From contig CBDCEQ010000003.1 in the NCBI GenBank assembly GCA_965215925.1, positions 1,426,001 through 1,490,000 of the forward strand: a DNA stretch of 64,000 bases, in the 5' to 3' direction. Positions 28,553-38,019 of the stretch are shown here, one piece after another. Each line of letters begins with the position of its first letter. The first letter of the stretch is position 1. Made by a program: the position numbers and the translations under genes. This DNA is from JAAXGI01 sp965215925. Its GTDB lineage: Bacteria > Gemmatimonadota > Gemmatimonadetes > Longimicrobiales > Gaopeijiaceae. The notes under the pieces were generated by a model. That model made no database searches, had not been told where the DNA came from, and saw only the letters and a program-made list of their open reading frames with translations.

Positions 28553-31529
28553 CCCGACGGCCGACATGTATATCCTGCCGCAAGACTCCACGCCCAACCA
28601 CAGCTGTTAGGTCGTCGTTGGGCCGGATCGTCGTGGAACTCTTGTCAAAAACGAAGTGGTTTGTCCGAAGAACACGAACCGCGGCCCGCGCCGTCTCATC
28701 GGCCGCGGCGAGGTCGGCAAGCGTCCAGTCGGCCAGCCTCTCCTTGACTTCGGCGTTCCGCGGAAGCGAGACGTAGCCCAGGAGGACCGAATCCACTTCG
28801 TTCGGTAATATCAGAGGCTGGCCGGCGTCATCCTCGAGGGCTGCGGCAAGTAGACGGTAGAGGGGCAACTGAAGGTCCACCCACTTCTTCTCCCGGCCGC
28901 TTCGATGGATCGTTTCCGGGTCTGCAGCTCGCTCTCCCGTCTTGTAGTCCAGGATGCACCACTGGCCGGTTCGCTCGTTCTGATCTACCCGATCGAGCTT
29001 GCCACTCAACAGAATCGGTCTGTCGTCAACCACAAACTCAGCTCCACCCTTCGGCGGGGAAGCCTCGACAGCCCTGATCACCCACCCATCGGCCACCCAC
29101 CGGGCTTGCCACTCAGCGAAAGCACACAAGCGAGCACGCAGCTGATTTGCCTGCAGACTGACACTCGGGAGCGGGTTCGCCCCAAACCTGCTGACCACCT
29201 CCTGGTCGAGGATTCCGACTAACGCTCGCCGCATCGTCGAGGCATCGAGTCCACGCGCCGACGAATCACGGCCGAACTGCTCCAACACACAGTGGGCGAG
29301 CGTCCCGAACCCGCGTCCATCGAGCTCCCTTGAGGCATCGTCAGCCCGGCGAAGTGCGAGTACACGCTCCAGTGCGTATCGGTAAGGATCCGAAAGCAGG
29401 TGCCGGAACGAAGTCACCGGAACTCGATCCGGAGGCGCATCAGCTGAGATAACCGGCTCCGGAGGTAGGCTGAACCCTGCCGACTGCCCCGATGACCCGG
29501 GCGCTTCCATAGGGTACCTGGCCTCACCGTCCTTGAAACATGATCGCACCCTCGCGGCCACTGTCTCGGGAGCCTCAGCGAAGAGGAGGCGAGATGGAAG
29601 AACCGGGTTTCCTAGCCTGTCCCACCGGCCTGTTACGAACGTCACGTCAGGTCGAGTCTCCCGGATGGTCCGAAGGTAGAGCAGATCCCGAGCCCATCGG
29701 CCGGTGTTGTCCAGGAGTCCTATTGCCGCCCTTACGCTGTGAGGGAGAAATGGGTGGGAGGTCACCGACTGAGGCACGTTTGGTTCGTTGAACCCAGTCA
29801 CCACCATCGTGCTCGCGTCGTCCATGGGAAGCTCCAGCCACCCCAACAGCTCGATTGCTTCGTCTTCCGCGTCCGGTGGGACGCGGGTCGAGGCTAGATC
29901 CTCAAGTAGAATCCTCAAGGCCCTATGGGCCGGGAGTGTCGGATCGAGCTCGGAGGGCAGTCTCCTGAACGTGTGAAGCGCCGCACCTGCCGCCTCGGCG
30001 AATACGTGAAGCTCTCGAGTCCCCTTCGGCGAGGCCTCGGAGGCTGGAACCTCCGATCCGAGAAGGTCGAGGAGGACTGGGGCCAGCACCTCACCCCAAT
30101 CGGAGAGCGGGCGATCTCGTCCAGCCAAGGGGGCGAGAATACTCGAGAGAGCGTCGCGTGCCTGCTGAACCACGGGTTGAACCGGATCGGACGTGCGCTC
30201 TCCTGAGTCTGGGAGACCCCCACGATCAACCCGCCCCTGCAGATGAAGTGTTTGGTACTCGTCGAACTGTTGGCTCAGTCCGTTGAGAGAAATCCTCATT
30301 CTTTCCATCAGAACTCCCTCTATCATAGGGAATCGAATGAGGCTGCCGAATGTGATGAAATCCCCGTACTCCAGGTACCTCGCGAGCTGCACACAAACGC
30401 GGAATGCGGTTGTTCGCTCGAGGGGTACACCGGCCGCGTATCGGGCCTTGACCCCGTGCTCGGCTAGGCGTTCGGTCAAGTAGGGCACCACTTCAGGGTC
30501 AGGAACTCCAACGGTGATTTGTTCTGCGGGGACGGTCCCGTTCGCGTCGAGCAGCTTCTGGATCACGGCATCTGCCTGTGCGCCGGGGCCAGCGACGACC
30601 CGGATAGAGTCATCCGGCAGCTCAGCACGCACCTCCATCCAAGTCTCTGGGATCACACACCCTAGCGAATCGAAGCCTTGCGCAAGGCTCGTGGGAGCCC
30701 CGACAAGGATGTTCAATGGGTACGGGGTCCGAACAGCGCTCAAGAACGCGCGAACCACGCCCGGTAAATCTGGGGCCGCGGCCATCCAGATCCGGCGTGA
30801 GGACGTGACTCGGTCTTCGGCGAGGGCCTTTTGCCTAGCCATGGCGGCATCCATGAGTCCGTGTTCGAGGAGGATCTCCCGGTAGCGAGCCTGCACACGA
30901 GCCAGAGTGTCCCAACGCTTCAGGTCTCTGACCGGGGCGGCCGAGCGACACGAATCCGCTACTTCGCTAAATCCCAAACCGGTGGCGGAGACCTGCTCAT
31001 GAAGAGCGTCCAGCACGCCGGCAAGGGTCGACACGATATCTCGCGAGAGACCCCGATCGTCCTCTGGCAGCTGAACGATGTCGGCTAGACTCGAAGCATC
31101 GAAGCCTGTCAGTGCTTTTCGCCATGCCAGCTGATTGTGAATGGAGTCCGGCTCGGAGAATTCAGGCTCATAGAGCTTCTCCGGAAGACGGCCAACCGTT
31201 GTGAACTCAGGCGGTCTCAGGGGTCGCCCATCCGCCAGTGCGGCGTCGAGCAGGAGTTCTCCAAGTCTCCGGCTGGCCCTGGCCCCTGAGACTACGATCA
31301 GTTCGTTCGAGAGGTCGAACAGAGCTGATCCGGCGGCTGCGCCGACGAGTTCTTGCGCCACGGAGACCAGGATGGGAGCATCCCAACCCAGGAACCTGCG
31401 CTCGACCGGGCCTCCTCCCTCTTCCATCCGCAACTCCAGCTGTTCAGGGGCTGGCGGTCGAGAGGCGGCAGGGAGAGGGTTCAAACCATCAGCAACCGCA
31501 GCCGCGACTTTCACGGCGGCGCGGTCCAA
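28545..31529 (-). CDS. AddB-like PD-(D/E)xK nuclease
   Basis: This 994-residue protein has a degenerate helicase-like N-terminal region (VVSGARASRRLGELLLDA lacks the GKT of Walker A), a long middle part and a C-terminal RecB-type nuclease with GKLDRVDQ and ILDYKTGE plus VDLQLPLYRLL. Translational coupling to the AddA-like gene supports an AddAB pair. The Cys residues that hold the Fe-S cluster in Bacillus AddB are not evident, so this resembles the cluster-free types seen in some Gram-negative groups. Confidence 0.85.
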   Translation of the reverse strand: MDRAAVKVAAAVADGLNPLPAASRPPAPEQLELRMEEGGGPVERRFLGWDAPILVSVAQELVGAAAGSALFDLSNELIVVSGARASRRLGELLLDAALADGRPLRPPEFTTVGRLPEKLYEPEFSEPDSIHNQLAWRKALTGFDASSLADIVQLPEDDRGLSRDIVSTLAGVLDALHEQVSATGLGFSEVADSCRSAAPVRDLKRWDTLARVQARYREILLEHGLMDAAMARQKALAEDRVTSSRRIWMAAAPDLPGVVRAFLSAVRTPYPLNILVGAPTSLAQGFDSLGCVIPETWMEVRAELPDDSIRVVAGPGAQADAVIQKLLDANGTVPAEQITVGVPDPEVVPYLTERLAEHGVKARYAAGVPLERTTAFRVCVQLARYLEYGDFITFGSLIRFPMIEGVLMERMRISLNGLSQQFDEYQTLHLQGRVDRGGLPDSGERTSDPVQPVVQQARDALSSILAPLAGRDRPLSDWGEVLAPVLLDLLGSEVPASEASPKGTRELHVFAEAAGAALHTFRRLPSELDPTLPAHRALRILLEDLASTRVPPDAEDEAIELLGWLELPMDDASTMVVTGFNEPNVPQSVTSHPFLPHSVRAAIGLLDNTGRWARDLLYLRTIRETRPDVTFVTGRWDRLGNPVLPSRLLFAEAPETVAARVRSCFKDGEARYPMEAPGSSGQSAGFSLPPEPVISADAPPDRVPVTSFRHLLSDPYRYALERVLALRRADDASRELDGRGFGTLAHCVLEQFGRDSSARGLDASTMRRALVGILDQEVVSRFGANPLPSVSLQANQLRARLCAFAEWQARWVADGWVIRAVEASPPKGGAEFVVDDRPILLSGKLDRVDQNERTGQWCILDYKTGERAADPETIHRSGREKKWVDLQLPLYRLLAAALEDDAGQPLILPNEVDSVLLGYVSLPRNAEVKERLADWTLADLAAADETARAAVRVLRTNHFVFDKSSTTIRPNDDLTAVVGRGVLRQDIHVGRRDD

Positions 31530-31615
31530 CTAGATTCCATGCGCAGCCCATCTCGGAGCAAGTTTGGTGCGAAAGAGACCGCTTCGATGGGCGAGGGCAA
31601 TGGCTAGAGGATTCG

Positions 31616-31963
31616 ATGCGAAACCTGATTATCCGCTTGTTCGTAAATGCGGTAGCTCTCTGGGTGGCGGCACGCCTCGTGAGTGGGATCGAGCTTTCTG
31701 GGGAGTTTGGACCCGTGCTGCTGGTGGCAGCGGTATTCGGGCTCGTCAACGCGTTGATCAAACCGCTCGTTTTAATCCTCTCCCTCCCGTTCGTGATTCT
31801 CACTCTGGGGCTTTTCACTCTGGTGATCAACGCGCTAATGCTCATGCTCACCGCAGCCCTCACCGGTTCGTTCACGGTGAGCGGATTCTGGGCGGCCCTG
31901 TGGGGAAGCATCCTCATCTCACTTGTGAGCTTATTGTTCTCTTTGGTTCTCCCCGACCGGTGA
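31616..31963 (+). CDS. Phage-holin family (DUF360-like) small membrane protein
   Basis: This 115-residue, very hydrophobic protein begins MRNLIIRLFVNAVALWVAARLVSG and contains FGLVNALIKPLVLILSLP, the hallmark of the YvlD/phage-holin-4 family. Four transmembrane segments are expected. Function in the cell is not established. It is divergent from the AddB-like gene. The frame is open upstream, but ATG at 31616 gives the family's standard length. Confidence 0.88.
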   Translation: MRNLIIRLFVNAVALWVAARLVSGIELSGEFGPVLLVAAVFGLVNALIKPLVLILSLPFVILTLGLFTLVINALMLMLTAALTGSFTVSGFWAALWGSILISLVSLLFSLVLPDR

Positions 31964-32024
31964 GGATATGAGGTGACGGGTCGCCCGATTCGCTCACATC
32001 CCTCGAGAAATCTCCGACGACAGG

Positions 32025-33344
32025 CTACACGACGACCGTTTCTGTTCCTTGAGGTTGCGCGGTCCCCTGGCGCTGTTGCCGACCGAGCCAGATTCCCAGC
32101 GCTGCCCAGACGACGGCTAGGGGAACCGCGAAAGCCGCCAGTCCCATCAGCCCCATTCCCAGCCGACCGATCGCCCCCTCCATCCAGGCCGTGACCGAAT
32201 CGCCGCCCCTGTACACCGCCGTGTCGATGAAAGCTTTCGATTTGTATTTTTCCTCCCGGCGGACGATCGTGAAGAGCGTCTCGCGCGCCGGTCTCATTAT
32301 CCCCCTCTGCACGGCTCGGAAAGCGGCTTCGAAAACGATCAGCGCCGCGAGCGAACCGGAAACCGCCAGGCCAATGAAGCCAAACGCCGCAGTGATGGGG
32401 AGGAACGCAAGCGTGATCGGCACGCCGACTCGCTTCATGAGATGGCCGGTTACGATGAGTTGCGTAATGAGTGTCGTGACCTGAGTGATTAGGTCGATGT
32501 TCGCGAACAGGGCCGTGCGAGTATCGAGGCTGGCTTCCAGCTCAGCGACCATTTGCAATCGGGTGAAATAGAGAAAGGTCGCCATGACGGCGACAATGAG
32601 CGCAAAACCCGATATTCCCAGCAAGTAGCGAGAACGGAAGATCGAGCGAAGACCGTCCCAGGCGCTCCCGCCTATGACGCCCGTTCCGACGGAGGCAGGC
32701 TCGGCTACAAGATCCCCAGACCCCGCAAGCTTTGTAGGCGCCGGCTGTAACCGCGCGACCGCGGCGGCGGCGGCGAGCGCCAGCACCAAGAAACCGGCTG
32801 AGACAAGTAGCAGGCTCGGAGTGCCGAGGGGCTCAGCCAGAGTCCCTGCGAGCCACGGACCGAAGATCGCACCCAACGTTCCACCCACAGCAATGACGGC
32901 GAAGAAACGCTTACTTTGCTCCAACGAGAATCGATCGGCCATCAGCGCCCAGAATACCGCCGTCGAAAAAAGATTGAAGACGCTAAACCATACATAGAAT
33001 ACCTGACCGGTTCGGTCCCCCACGGCCTGAGGTGCCATGACGAGGACCAAGAAGAATCCAACAAGGCTTATCGCAAAGAACAAATAGGTAGTGGAAATGA
33101 AGACCATACGGCGGAAACGGCTCACCAGGAGGCCAAAGACCGGGTTAACCAGAAGCGTAACGACAAGTGTTCCTTGGAAGAGCCAGCGCACTTCCTCGAT
33201 CCCCCGTTGCATCCCGAGCGCATCGCGGGCCGGGCGAACGACCATGAGCGCCGTGAGAACGCAAAAGAAGAAGGCACCCGCCGCCACAATGGATGGCACC
33301 TCTTCCCGTCTTACGTTCGCGAACTTCCGAGCGAATTCGTTCAT
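32025..33344 (-). CDS. Major-facilitator / NTP-NDP exchanger-like membrane protein
   Basis: This 439-residue protein has about 12 hydrophobic segments and resembles the Npt1/Npt2 nucleotide transporter superfamily (for example FFFCVLTALMVVRPARDALGMQRG near the start and SKRFFAVIAVGGTLGAIFGPWLAG). In free-living bacteria the substrates of such proteins are mostly unknown, so nucleotide exchange should not be assumed. It lies immediately after a stop codon (TAGATG). Confidence 0.8.
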   Translation of the reverse strand: MNEFARKFANVRREEVPSIVAAGAFFFCVLTALMVVRPARDALGMQRGIEEVRWLFQGTLVVTLLVNPVFGLLVSRFRRMVFISTTYLFFAISLVGFFLVLVMAPQAVGDRTGQVFYVWFSVFNLFSTAVFWALMADRFSLEQSKRFFAVIAVGGTLGAIFGPWLAGTLAEPLGTPSLLLVSAGFLVLALAAAAAVARLQPAPTKLAGSGDLVAEPASVGTGVIGGSAWDGLRSIFRSRYLLGISGFALIVAVMATFLYFTRLQMVAELEASLDTRTALFANIDLITQVTTLITQLIVTGHLMKRVGVPITLAFLPITAAFGFIGLAVSGSLAALIVFEAAFRAVQRGIMRPARETLFTIVRREEKYKSKAFIDTAVYRGGDSVTAWMEGAIGRLGMGLMGLAAFAVPLAVVWAALGIWLGRQQRQGTAQPQGTETVVV

Positions 33345-33579
33345 CTAGGTGTCCTCTAGCGGCATCGTCATTCGCGTGCGTGTGCGCTCACCTGGAGGCT
33401 CCCAACGGCCGATCCCGATCCTCAAGGCCGTCCGTTGAATCACTGGCGTGCTTTCGAGAGACATTTTGAAACTCCGTGGATGGGACTGCACCCGAATAGA
33501 ACTAACCCCAGGGCCAAGCCCGTCTGGCACCGTCCTCTTCGAGAGACCGATCAAGGTACAAGCTGCTACGCGGCGACAG
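33345..33579. other. Intergenic stretch with no supported gene
   Basis: It lies between the transporter and the remnant FkbH gene. A minus-strand frame of 101 codons spans it, partly shadowing the FkbH 3' end, and could end in a tiny ORF touching the transporter start. It has no recognisable motif and no ribosome-binding site. Confidence 0.5.
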
Positions 33580-33956
33580 CTAGCCTTCAGGGACTTGGGA
33601 CCCCTTTTCTGACCCTCCCGGTTCGGACTCGATGATCCGGAACAGCTCAAGCACGCTTGAATGAGAGGCTTCGAATCTACGAACGTCGAACCCTACCCGA
33701 GGGCCAGAATCAGAAAAAGCCACGTCCTCTAGGAATGTACGGAGAGGTTCGTTTCGATCGGTGCTACGAAACATGAACTCCAATGGGCTCGGGTGGGTCC
33801 TACCGAGCCATAGCAAGAAAGCGAATTCCACGCGACGCTGGAATACGCGGCAGGACATGACAAACGACTGAACGACTCCGTCGGGATCAATGAGGCAAGC
33901 GACTATCTTTCCATGCTCTCCGTTTCGATCCGCCATCGAAGCAGTGTACAGACGAC

Positions 33957-34026
33957 CTCCCGATTCAAGGACCTCCCTTACCTCTTGGTCCGACACCCGC
34001 TCCCCGTTCAAGTTGAATTGGTTGGT
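33957..34026. repeat. 70-bp direct repeat, copy 1
   Basis: It is identical to 34171-34240 from CTCCCGATTCAAGG to TTGAATTGGTTGGT. It encodes the conserved NQFNLNGERVSDQEVREVLE part of FkbH on the minus strand and is joined to the FkbH 3' part. Confidence 0.95.
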
Positions 34027-34170
34027 TGGTTGGGTCGTGTTGTTGATGGTGGTAAGTTGAAGGAAACGCTCGCCAAGGGGCTCCGGAGCGGCGTCTGCAA
34101 GGACCAGGTGCTGATCCAACGGTGCCTCCGATCCGCCCAGGCGTTGAAAACCCTCAAGCACGACTTTTCC
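34027..34170 (+). mobile_element. Scrambled IS256-family transposase fragments
   Basis: The plus strand encodes KGLRSGV, then KDQVLIQRC, then AQALKTLKHD, three pieces found in the same order in the transposase at 3503-4789, but with about 3 and about 38 codons missing between them. Nucleotide identity within each piece is nearly complete. No inverted repeats are evident. It looks like patchwork copied from an IS256 copy rather than a simple truncated insertion. Confidence 0.88.
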
Positions 34171-34240
34171 CTCCCGATTCAAGGACCTCCCTTACCTCTT
34201 GGTCCGACACCCGCTCCCCGTTCAAGTTGAATTGGTTGGT
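34171..34240. repeat. 70-bp direct repeat, copy 2
   Basis: It is a perfect copy of 33957-34026, 214 bases further on, joined to the 5' part of the FkbH gene. The duplicated segment brackets the IS256-derived filler. Confidence 0.95.
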
Positions 34241-35470
34241 CAGTTGAGGGCTCGTGTCCGATCGCCAGACGTCCGGTCGTGGATGGTCAAGGACATCTCC
34301 AAATCCTGCAGAAACGACTGAAGATCTGCTCCCTCCGACTCTCTTGGGACCAGTGATTGGAGCTGTCGGCGGTACATCTCTGTGCGCTCTCTGTCCTCCC
34401 CAGTCACTCCCTCCCGATGGAAGAGACGAGACAGAACGTAAAAAAACTCGATCATCCCTTTCGAATCGGTGGGAAAAGGAACTCCCCGCACAGACGGCAG
34501 CGCTGCGGCTACTTCGGCGAGCTCAACCGGATTGTCGTCAACGAATACGAACTCCCCGAGTCCCAAATTCAGGTGCTCTGCCAGCATCTCGATCTGGGCG
34601 GACTTGGCGTGGTAGCTCGCGGCAATCGACACAAAGTCATCGGGCTCGAGGACGGACTCGGGCTTCGAGAGCGGACCGAGCGCTAGCTCCCGGTCATTTC
34701 GCGTAACTCCAGCCAGGAGAACGCCGATTCCTTTCAGATTCCTCAAGAAGGTTTGATATAGGAAGTGCCGATACCCGAGGCCCTGAGGGCCGAAGCTGAC
34801 GCCATCCACACCGTCCTCCCCCACTATTCCTTGCCAAAGGACGTTATCGAAATCTGAAACCAGCACCTTGCAGCCGCCCTGCCTCTGGTCATCAAGCGCC
34901 CGGTCGACGATTCGACCTGCGACATCCGCAAGAGCTGCGCTGGCAAGGGGATCTCCATGGTTCAAGTAGCTCTCCAAGGAGAACGCTGTAGAGGGCACTA
35001 CCTCGCCACCCAATGACCGGACAACTCCCACCAAGACATCCCCGAGCGCCGCGGCTTCGTGACTACTTGCCAAGATGGGAGGAGTCTGCGCCGCGACGAA
35101 CAGTAACGACGAGTTGGGCCGTTCTGAGAAGCGGGACCCGGCGCGTCGAGCATGATCCCGTAGCTCGGTGAGCTGGAGCTGAGTTTTGGGGAATCCGGAT
35201 CGCCAATCAGCTTCGGGAGCCAGATCCCACGGAAAGAGCAGGAAGACTTCCCGTTCTCCCTGGGAAGGCGCCCGGATATGCTGCGCCAAGGTGTTGAACG
35301 GAAGCGCCCCGATGTGAGCCGAATAGCCCCTCGCTGCCGCGGCTGCTCGCACAAACACCTCGAGGTTCTTGGACTCTGCCGACATCCCTAGGAGGAACGA
35401 GAGCGCAACTCCGTCCTGGAACTCGGAAAGGATCCGTTTCGCTTCGAGAAACTTCATGGCATCGAGTCTA

Positions 35471-35731
35471 CTACGTCACCGATTGGCCCCCGCTATTGCC
35501 CAGGCGCTCAATCACAAGGGTCTCCGCCGATCCAAACGAGGTCAGTTCGATCGAGTCAACGGCAGTAATCTCAATCTCGAACTCGCTCTCCATAGCAGTA
35601 ACAAGCGTGACATGCCCAAGAGAATCCCAGGCATCGAGCGACTTCTGGGAGACAAGTATGGGATCCACGTCGGGAGACAAATCGAACACGACCTGGAAGA
35701 CCTCGGCTAGTTTCTGGCGAATATCCTGCAT
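35471..35731 (-). CDS. Acyl carrier protein
   Basis: This 86-residue protein has the phosphopantetheine attachment motif LDAWDSLGHVTLV (Ser at about residue 37) in a four-helix ACP pattern (MQDIRQKLAEVFQVVF; EFEIEI). It lies 13 bases upstream of the FkbH-like gene. In known pathways FkbH loads such carriers with glyceryl units. It is unlikely to be the main fatty-acid ACP because it lacks fab neighbours. Confidence 0.9.
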   Translation of the reverse strand: MQDIRQKLAEVFQVVFDLSPDVDPILVSQKSLDAWDSLGHVTLVTAMESEFEIEITAVDSIELTSFGSAETLVIERLGNSGGQSVT

Positions 35732-35759
35732 TCCGGTCCCTCGCTCAGGAATCGTTCTG

Positions 35760-36719
35760 TCAACGACTCTTTAAGGATCGCCGCGAGCGAACCTTGCGGG
35801 CAGCGAGGTCCCATGCCCACTGCAGTTGCATGCGCGTCCACTCGAACCTTGAGAGTTCCAAGGCCCCACCCTGGGCGCGCAGCCAATCTCACAGCTCCCC
35901 AACCGGCGGAAACCAGCCCGGCCGTGAAGCCAACTCAACCAGGTTTCGGCGAGTGACCGAATCCACCGTTCCGTCATTGACGAACCCTTTCCCGAAGTGG
36001 GTGGCGACGATACAGACTCCCCCTTCGCGTTCGAGGCGATCCTGATTCCTGCTCGTCGTTAGTTGGTTGAATTCGGTGACACTCTCAGCATCGGATGATG
36101 AGAACCAGAATGGAACCAAAGGCCGCCTCGGGTCGTGATAGGGAAGCGTAGGGTTAACGGAGGAGATATTGATCCGGTTGAACGTGAGGTTCCGAGCATA
36201 TTCGATATGACGCAGGCTGAGGTCTCCCCACCAGTAGTCCGAGTCCTGTACGTGCCCCAGCGAATCCCCCCTACGAAAGCCACCAGCCAATCGGGACAGC
36301 AACCGAAGCGCGCCCAGGTCGAACCTATCCGGCCCCCAGTAAAGATTCTCCCGATTGTATGCGTGATTCGCGTGCAATCGGGGCGTATGTCCGATCAAAT
36401 CCTGAAACCGCTTGAAACCGGCAAGTGTCCTCGCTCGCTCGCTCGTTTCCATCGATGCGCCATGCCACGCGATTTCAAACCCAGCTTCTTTGAGTGACCG
36501 TACAAAGCTGAGGTAGTCCTCATCTTCTAATGTCTGAGACGAAACAAAGTTCGAGTCCCCAGTCTCAAGCGCGAACGGCCATGCTGTCTTGGTCGTTCTC
36601 ATCCCCAATTCAGCTAGGAGTTCGTATATCGGCCTCACGTTGTCACAGGTGGCTACATCCGAGTCGTCGTACACGGAAAACGCGAATCTACAGCCGCGTG
36701 GGAACTCGTATCTTGCCAT
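35760..36719 (-). pseudogene. Polysaccharide deacetylase-like protein with an in-frame TGA
   Basis: The main frame encodes MARYEFPRGCRFAFSVYDDSDVA, GFEIAWHGASMET, RLHANHAYNRENLYWGPD and a C-terminal VATHFGKGFVND, similar to NodB-like deacetylase homologues. It stops at TGA (35889-35891) after PPVGEL. The same frame continues DWLRAQGGALELSRFEWTRM and more for 42 codons to a second stop at 35760-35762, and the extension looks like a natural C-terminal helix. ATG at 36719 is the likely start; the frame is open to 36782. The TGA is probably a nonsense mutation; loss of only the last 42 residues might be tolerated. Confidence 0.75.
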
Positions 36720-36750
36720 TAGACGATGGATCTTTCGGGAACCAGGGCGG

Positions 36751-37926
36751 TCAGAATACGTCGTCGGAGCGAGCGTCGCCACGGGTCAGCCACCACTCGT
36801 GGAGCGGTGGCTTGAACTGCCCTTGATCATGATCCCGTGCCATCATGTGAAGATTCCCGGGGACGCTCACGTAAGCACTGCGCGCCAGAAGGTTCTCTAG
36901 GCTCGCATGGGTTCCGGAGCATAGGATCGCGTCCGCGGACAGATCACGTGCGAGCTCTTCGACCGCCGCCAAGAGCGACAGCCCCAGCTTGGGCTGATCC
37001 ACCGGAAAAAGGAGGTCGGAGAGCGACGCAACAGACAGACCGGCGAGACGCGCATCCGGACTTTCCTTGGGCTGTCTGAGAATCGCCCACGCCAGCGGCG
37101 TCTCCTCCCTCCACGCCACGACGATCTCGTACGGCTCCCCGGAGTAACGCCACAAGATCCTCTTGCCGTCACGAAGAGATGCTGCCGAAACGGTGTTCTT
37201 GGCCGATTCCCAAATCCGGTCCAGATCCGAGACGTCTACACTGTTCCAGCCTCTCGTCAGTCGGACCCCTGGCGACGGGCGCCCGTAGACGCGCCTCACC
37301 AAGAAGAACCCGATGGCAAGCGCAAGGCCCACAATCGAAGCGGTGCCAGTCCATTGCAGGAGCCGAAGCCCGCGGATAGCAGATCCGGATATATTCTCCA
37401 GGTCGAGCTTGGACAGATCGAGTCTCGATAGCAATCGCCCAGGGTCAATTATTCTGAGTCGGTTAAAAAAGAGCCCTCGGTCCGTAACCCCCAGCGAATG
37501 GAACAGTCTACGGGCCGGCAGTGATACGACCGAGGCAGCGGCGGGACCCACATCTTCCAATGCCCGCTCAAGCAACATTGACCCAACCGGACCGGCACGG
37601 AACTCCGGGGCAACCCATAGGCCCTTTAGCCAATGTGCCGGGAACTCAACTGCCTGCACGCGCATCTTCGCTGGGATCGAACCCAAGTATCCGATGGCTA
37701 CCCCGTCCTTCAGGAATACCCACTTGGGGGGTTCATCTCCGTCCGAGATCGGGTTGTCCCTAGCTTCCCTCTTTCTCCACGCACTGATGGATTCCGCGGA
37801 CCCTTGCTGCCCCCATGCCTGCTCAAACAATACCGCCAATACTGCATCGTGCTGAGGACCAACGCGCTCCACACCCAGCGCTTGGCGTGGTGAAGAATCG
37901 ACCGCATCACCTTCACCCGCTTGCAT
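36751..37926 (-). CDS. GNAT-fold acyltransferase-like protein
   Basis: This 391-residue protein has an N-terminal GNAT-like domain (PPKWVFLKDGVAIGYLGSIPAKM, then LWVAPEFRAGPVGSMLLERAL, which fits the acyl-CoA binding region) and a second, partly related C-terminal domain (LRDGKRILWRYSGEPYEIVVAW). A hydrophobic stretch (TASIVGLALAIGFFLV) lies between them. Such proteins occur with FkbH, ACP and deacetylase genes in surface-polymer clusters. Substrate is unknown. It is the first gene of this decaying cluster. Confidence 0.65.
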   Translation of the reverse strand: MQAGEGDAVDSSPRQALGVERVGPQHDAVLAVLFEQAWGQQGSAESISAWRKREARDNPISDGDEPPKWVFLKDGVAIGYLGSIPAKMRVQAVEFPAHWLKGLWVAPEFRAGPVGSMLLERALEDVGPAAASVVSLPARRLFHSLGVTDRGLFFNRLRIIDPGRLLSRLDLSKLDLENISGSAIRGLRLLQWTGTASIVGLALAIGFFLVRRVYGRPSPGVRLTRGWNSVDVSDLDRIWESAKNTVSAASLRDGKRILWRYSGEPYEIVVAWREETPLAWAILRQPKESPDARLAGLSVASLSDLLFPVDQPKLGLSLLAAVEELARDLSADAILCSGTHASLENLLARSAYVSVPGNLHMMARDHDQGQFKPPLHEWWLTRGDARSDDVF

Positions 37927-38019
37927 GGAAGCTCCTCTGCATCACGCCACTGGAGGGCATCCTGCCCCACGCAAAAGCGTTAACCACAGGAGGGAGAGCA
38001 GGCTCCATTAGCGTCCCGC

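Larger units (their letters stand above)
33580..35457 (-). pseudogene. FkbH-like protein (HAD subfamily IIIC), disrupted
   Basis: The N-terminal part (34240-35457, 405 residues) has the HAD motif VSDFDNVLWQGIVGEDG, FVFVDDNPVELAEV and the typical FkbH N-terminal domain; it stops just before the conserved NQFNLN motif. The rest, from TNQFNLNGERVSD through the GNAT-like C-terminal domain (LEFMFRSTDRNEPLRTFLEDVAF), continues in another frame up to 33580. Between them lie a 70-bp duplication and IS256 fragments, and even after removing these a net indel remains. FkbH-like enzymes load a three-carbon unit from 1,3-bisphosphoglycerate onto an acyl carrier protein; one is encoded just upstream. Confidence 0.87.

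Noticed and set aside
33345..33650. 101-codon minus-strand frame between the transporter and FkbH
   Set aside because: It overlaps the FkbH 3' end out of frame and has no motif or ribosome-binding site.
34040..34182. N-terminus of the 200-codon frame at 33580-34182 as a real protein start
   Set aside because: The first 50 codons are the antisense of IS256 fragments; only the part from TNQFNLN onward is FkbH.
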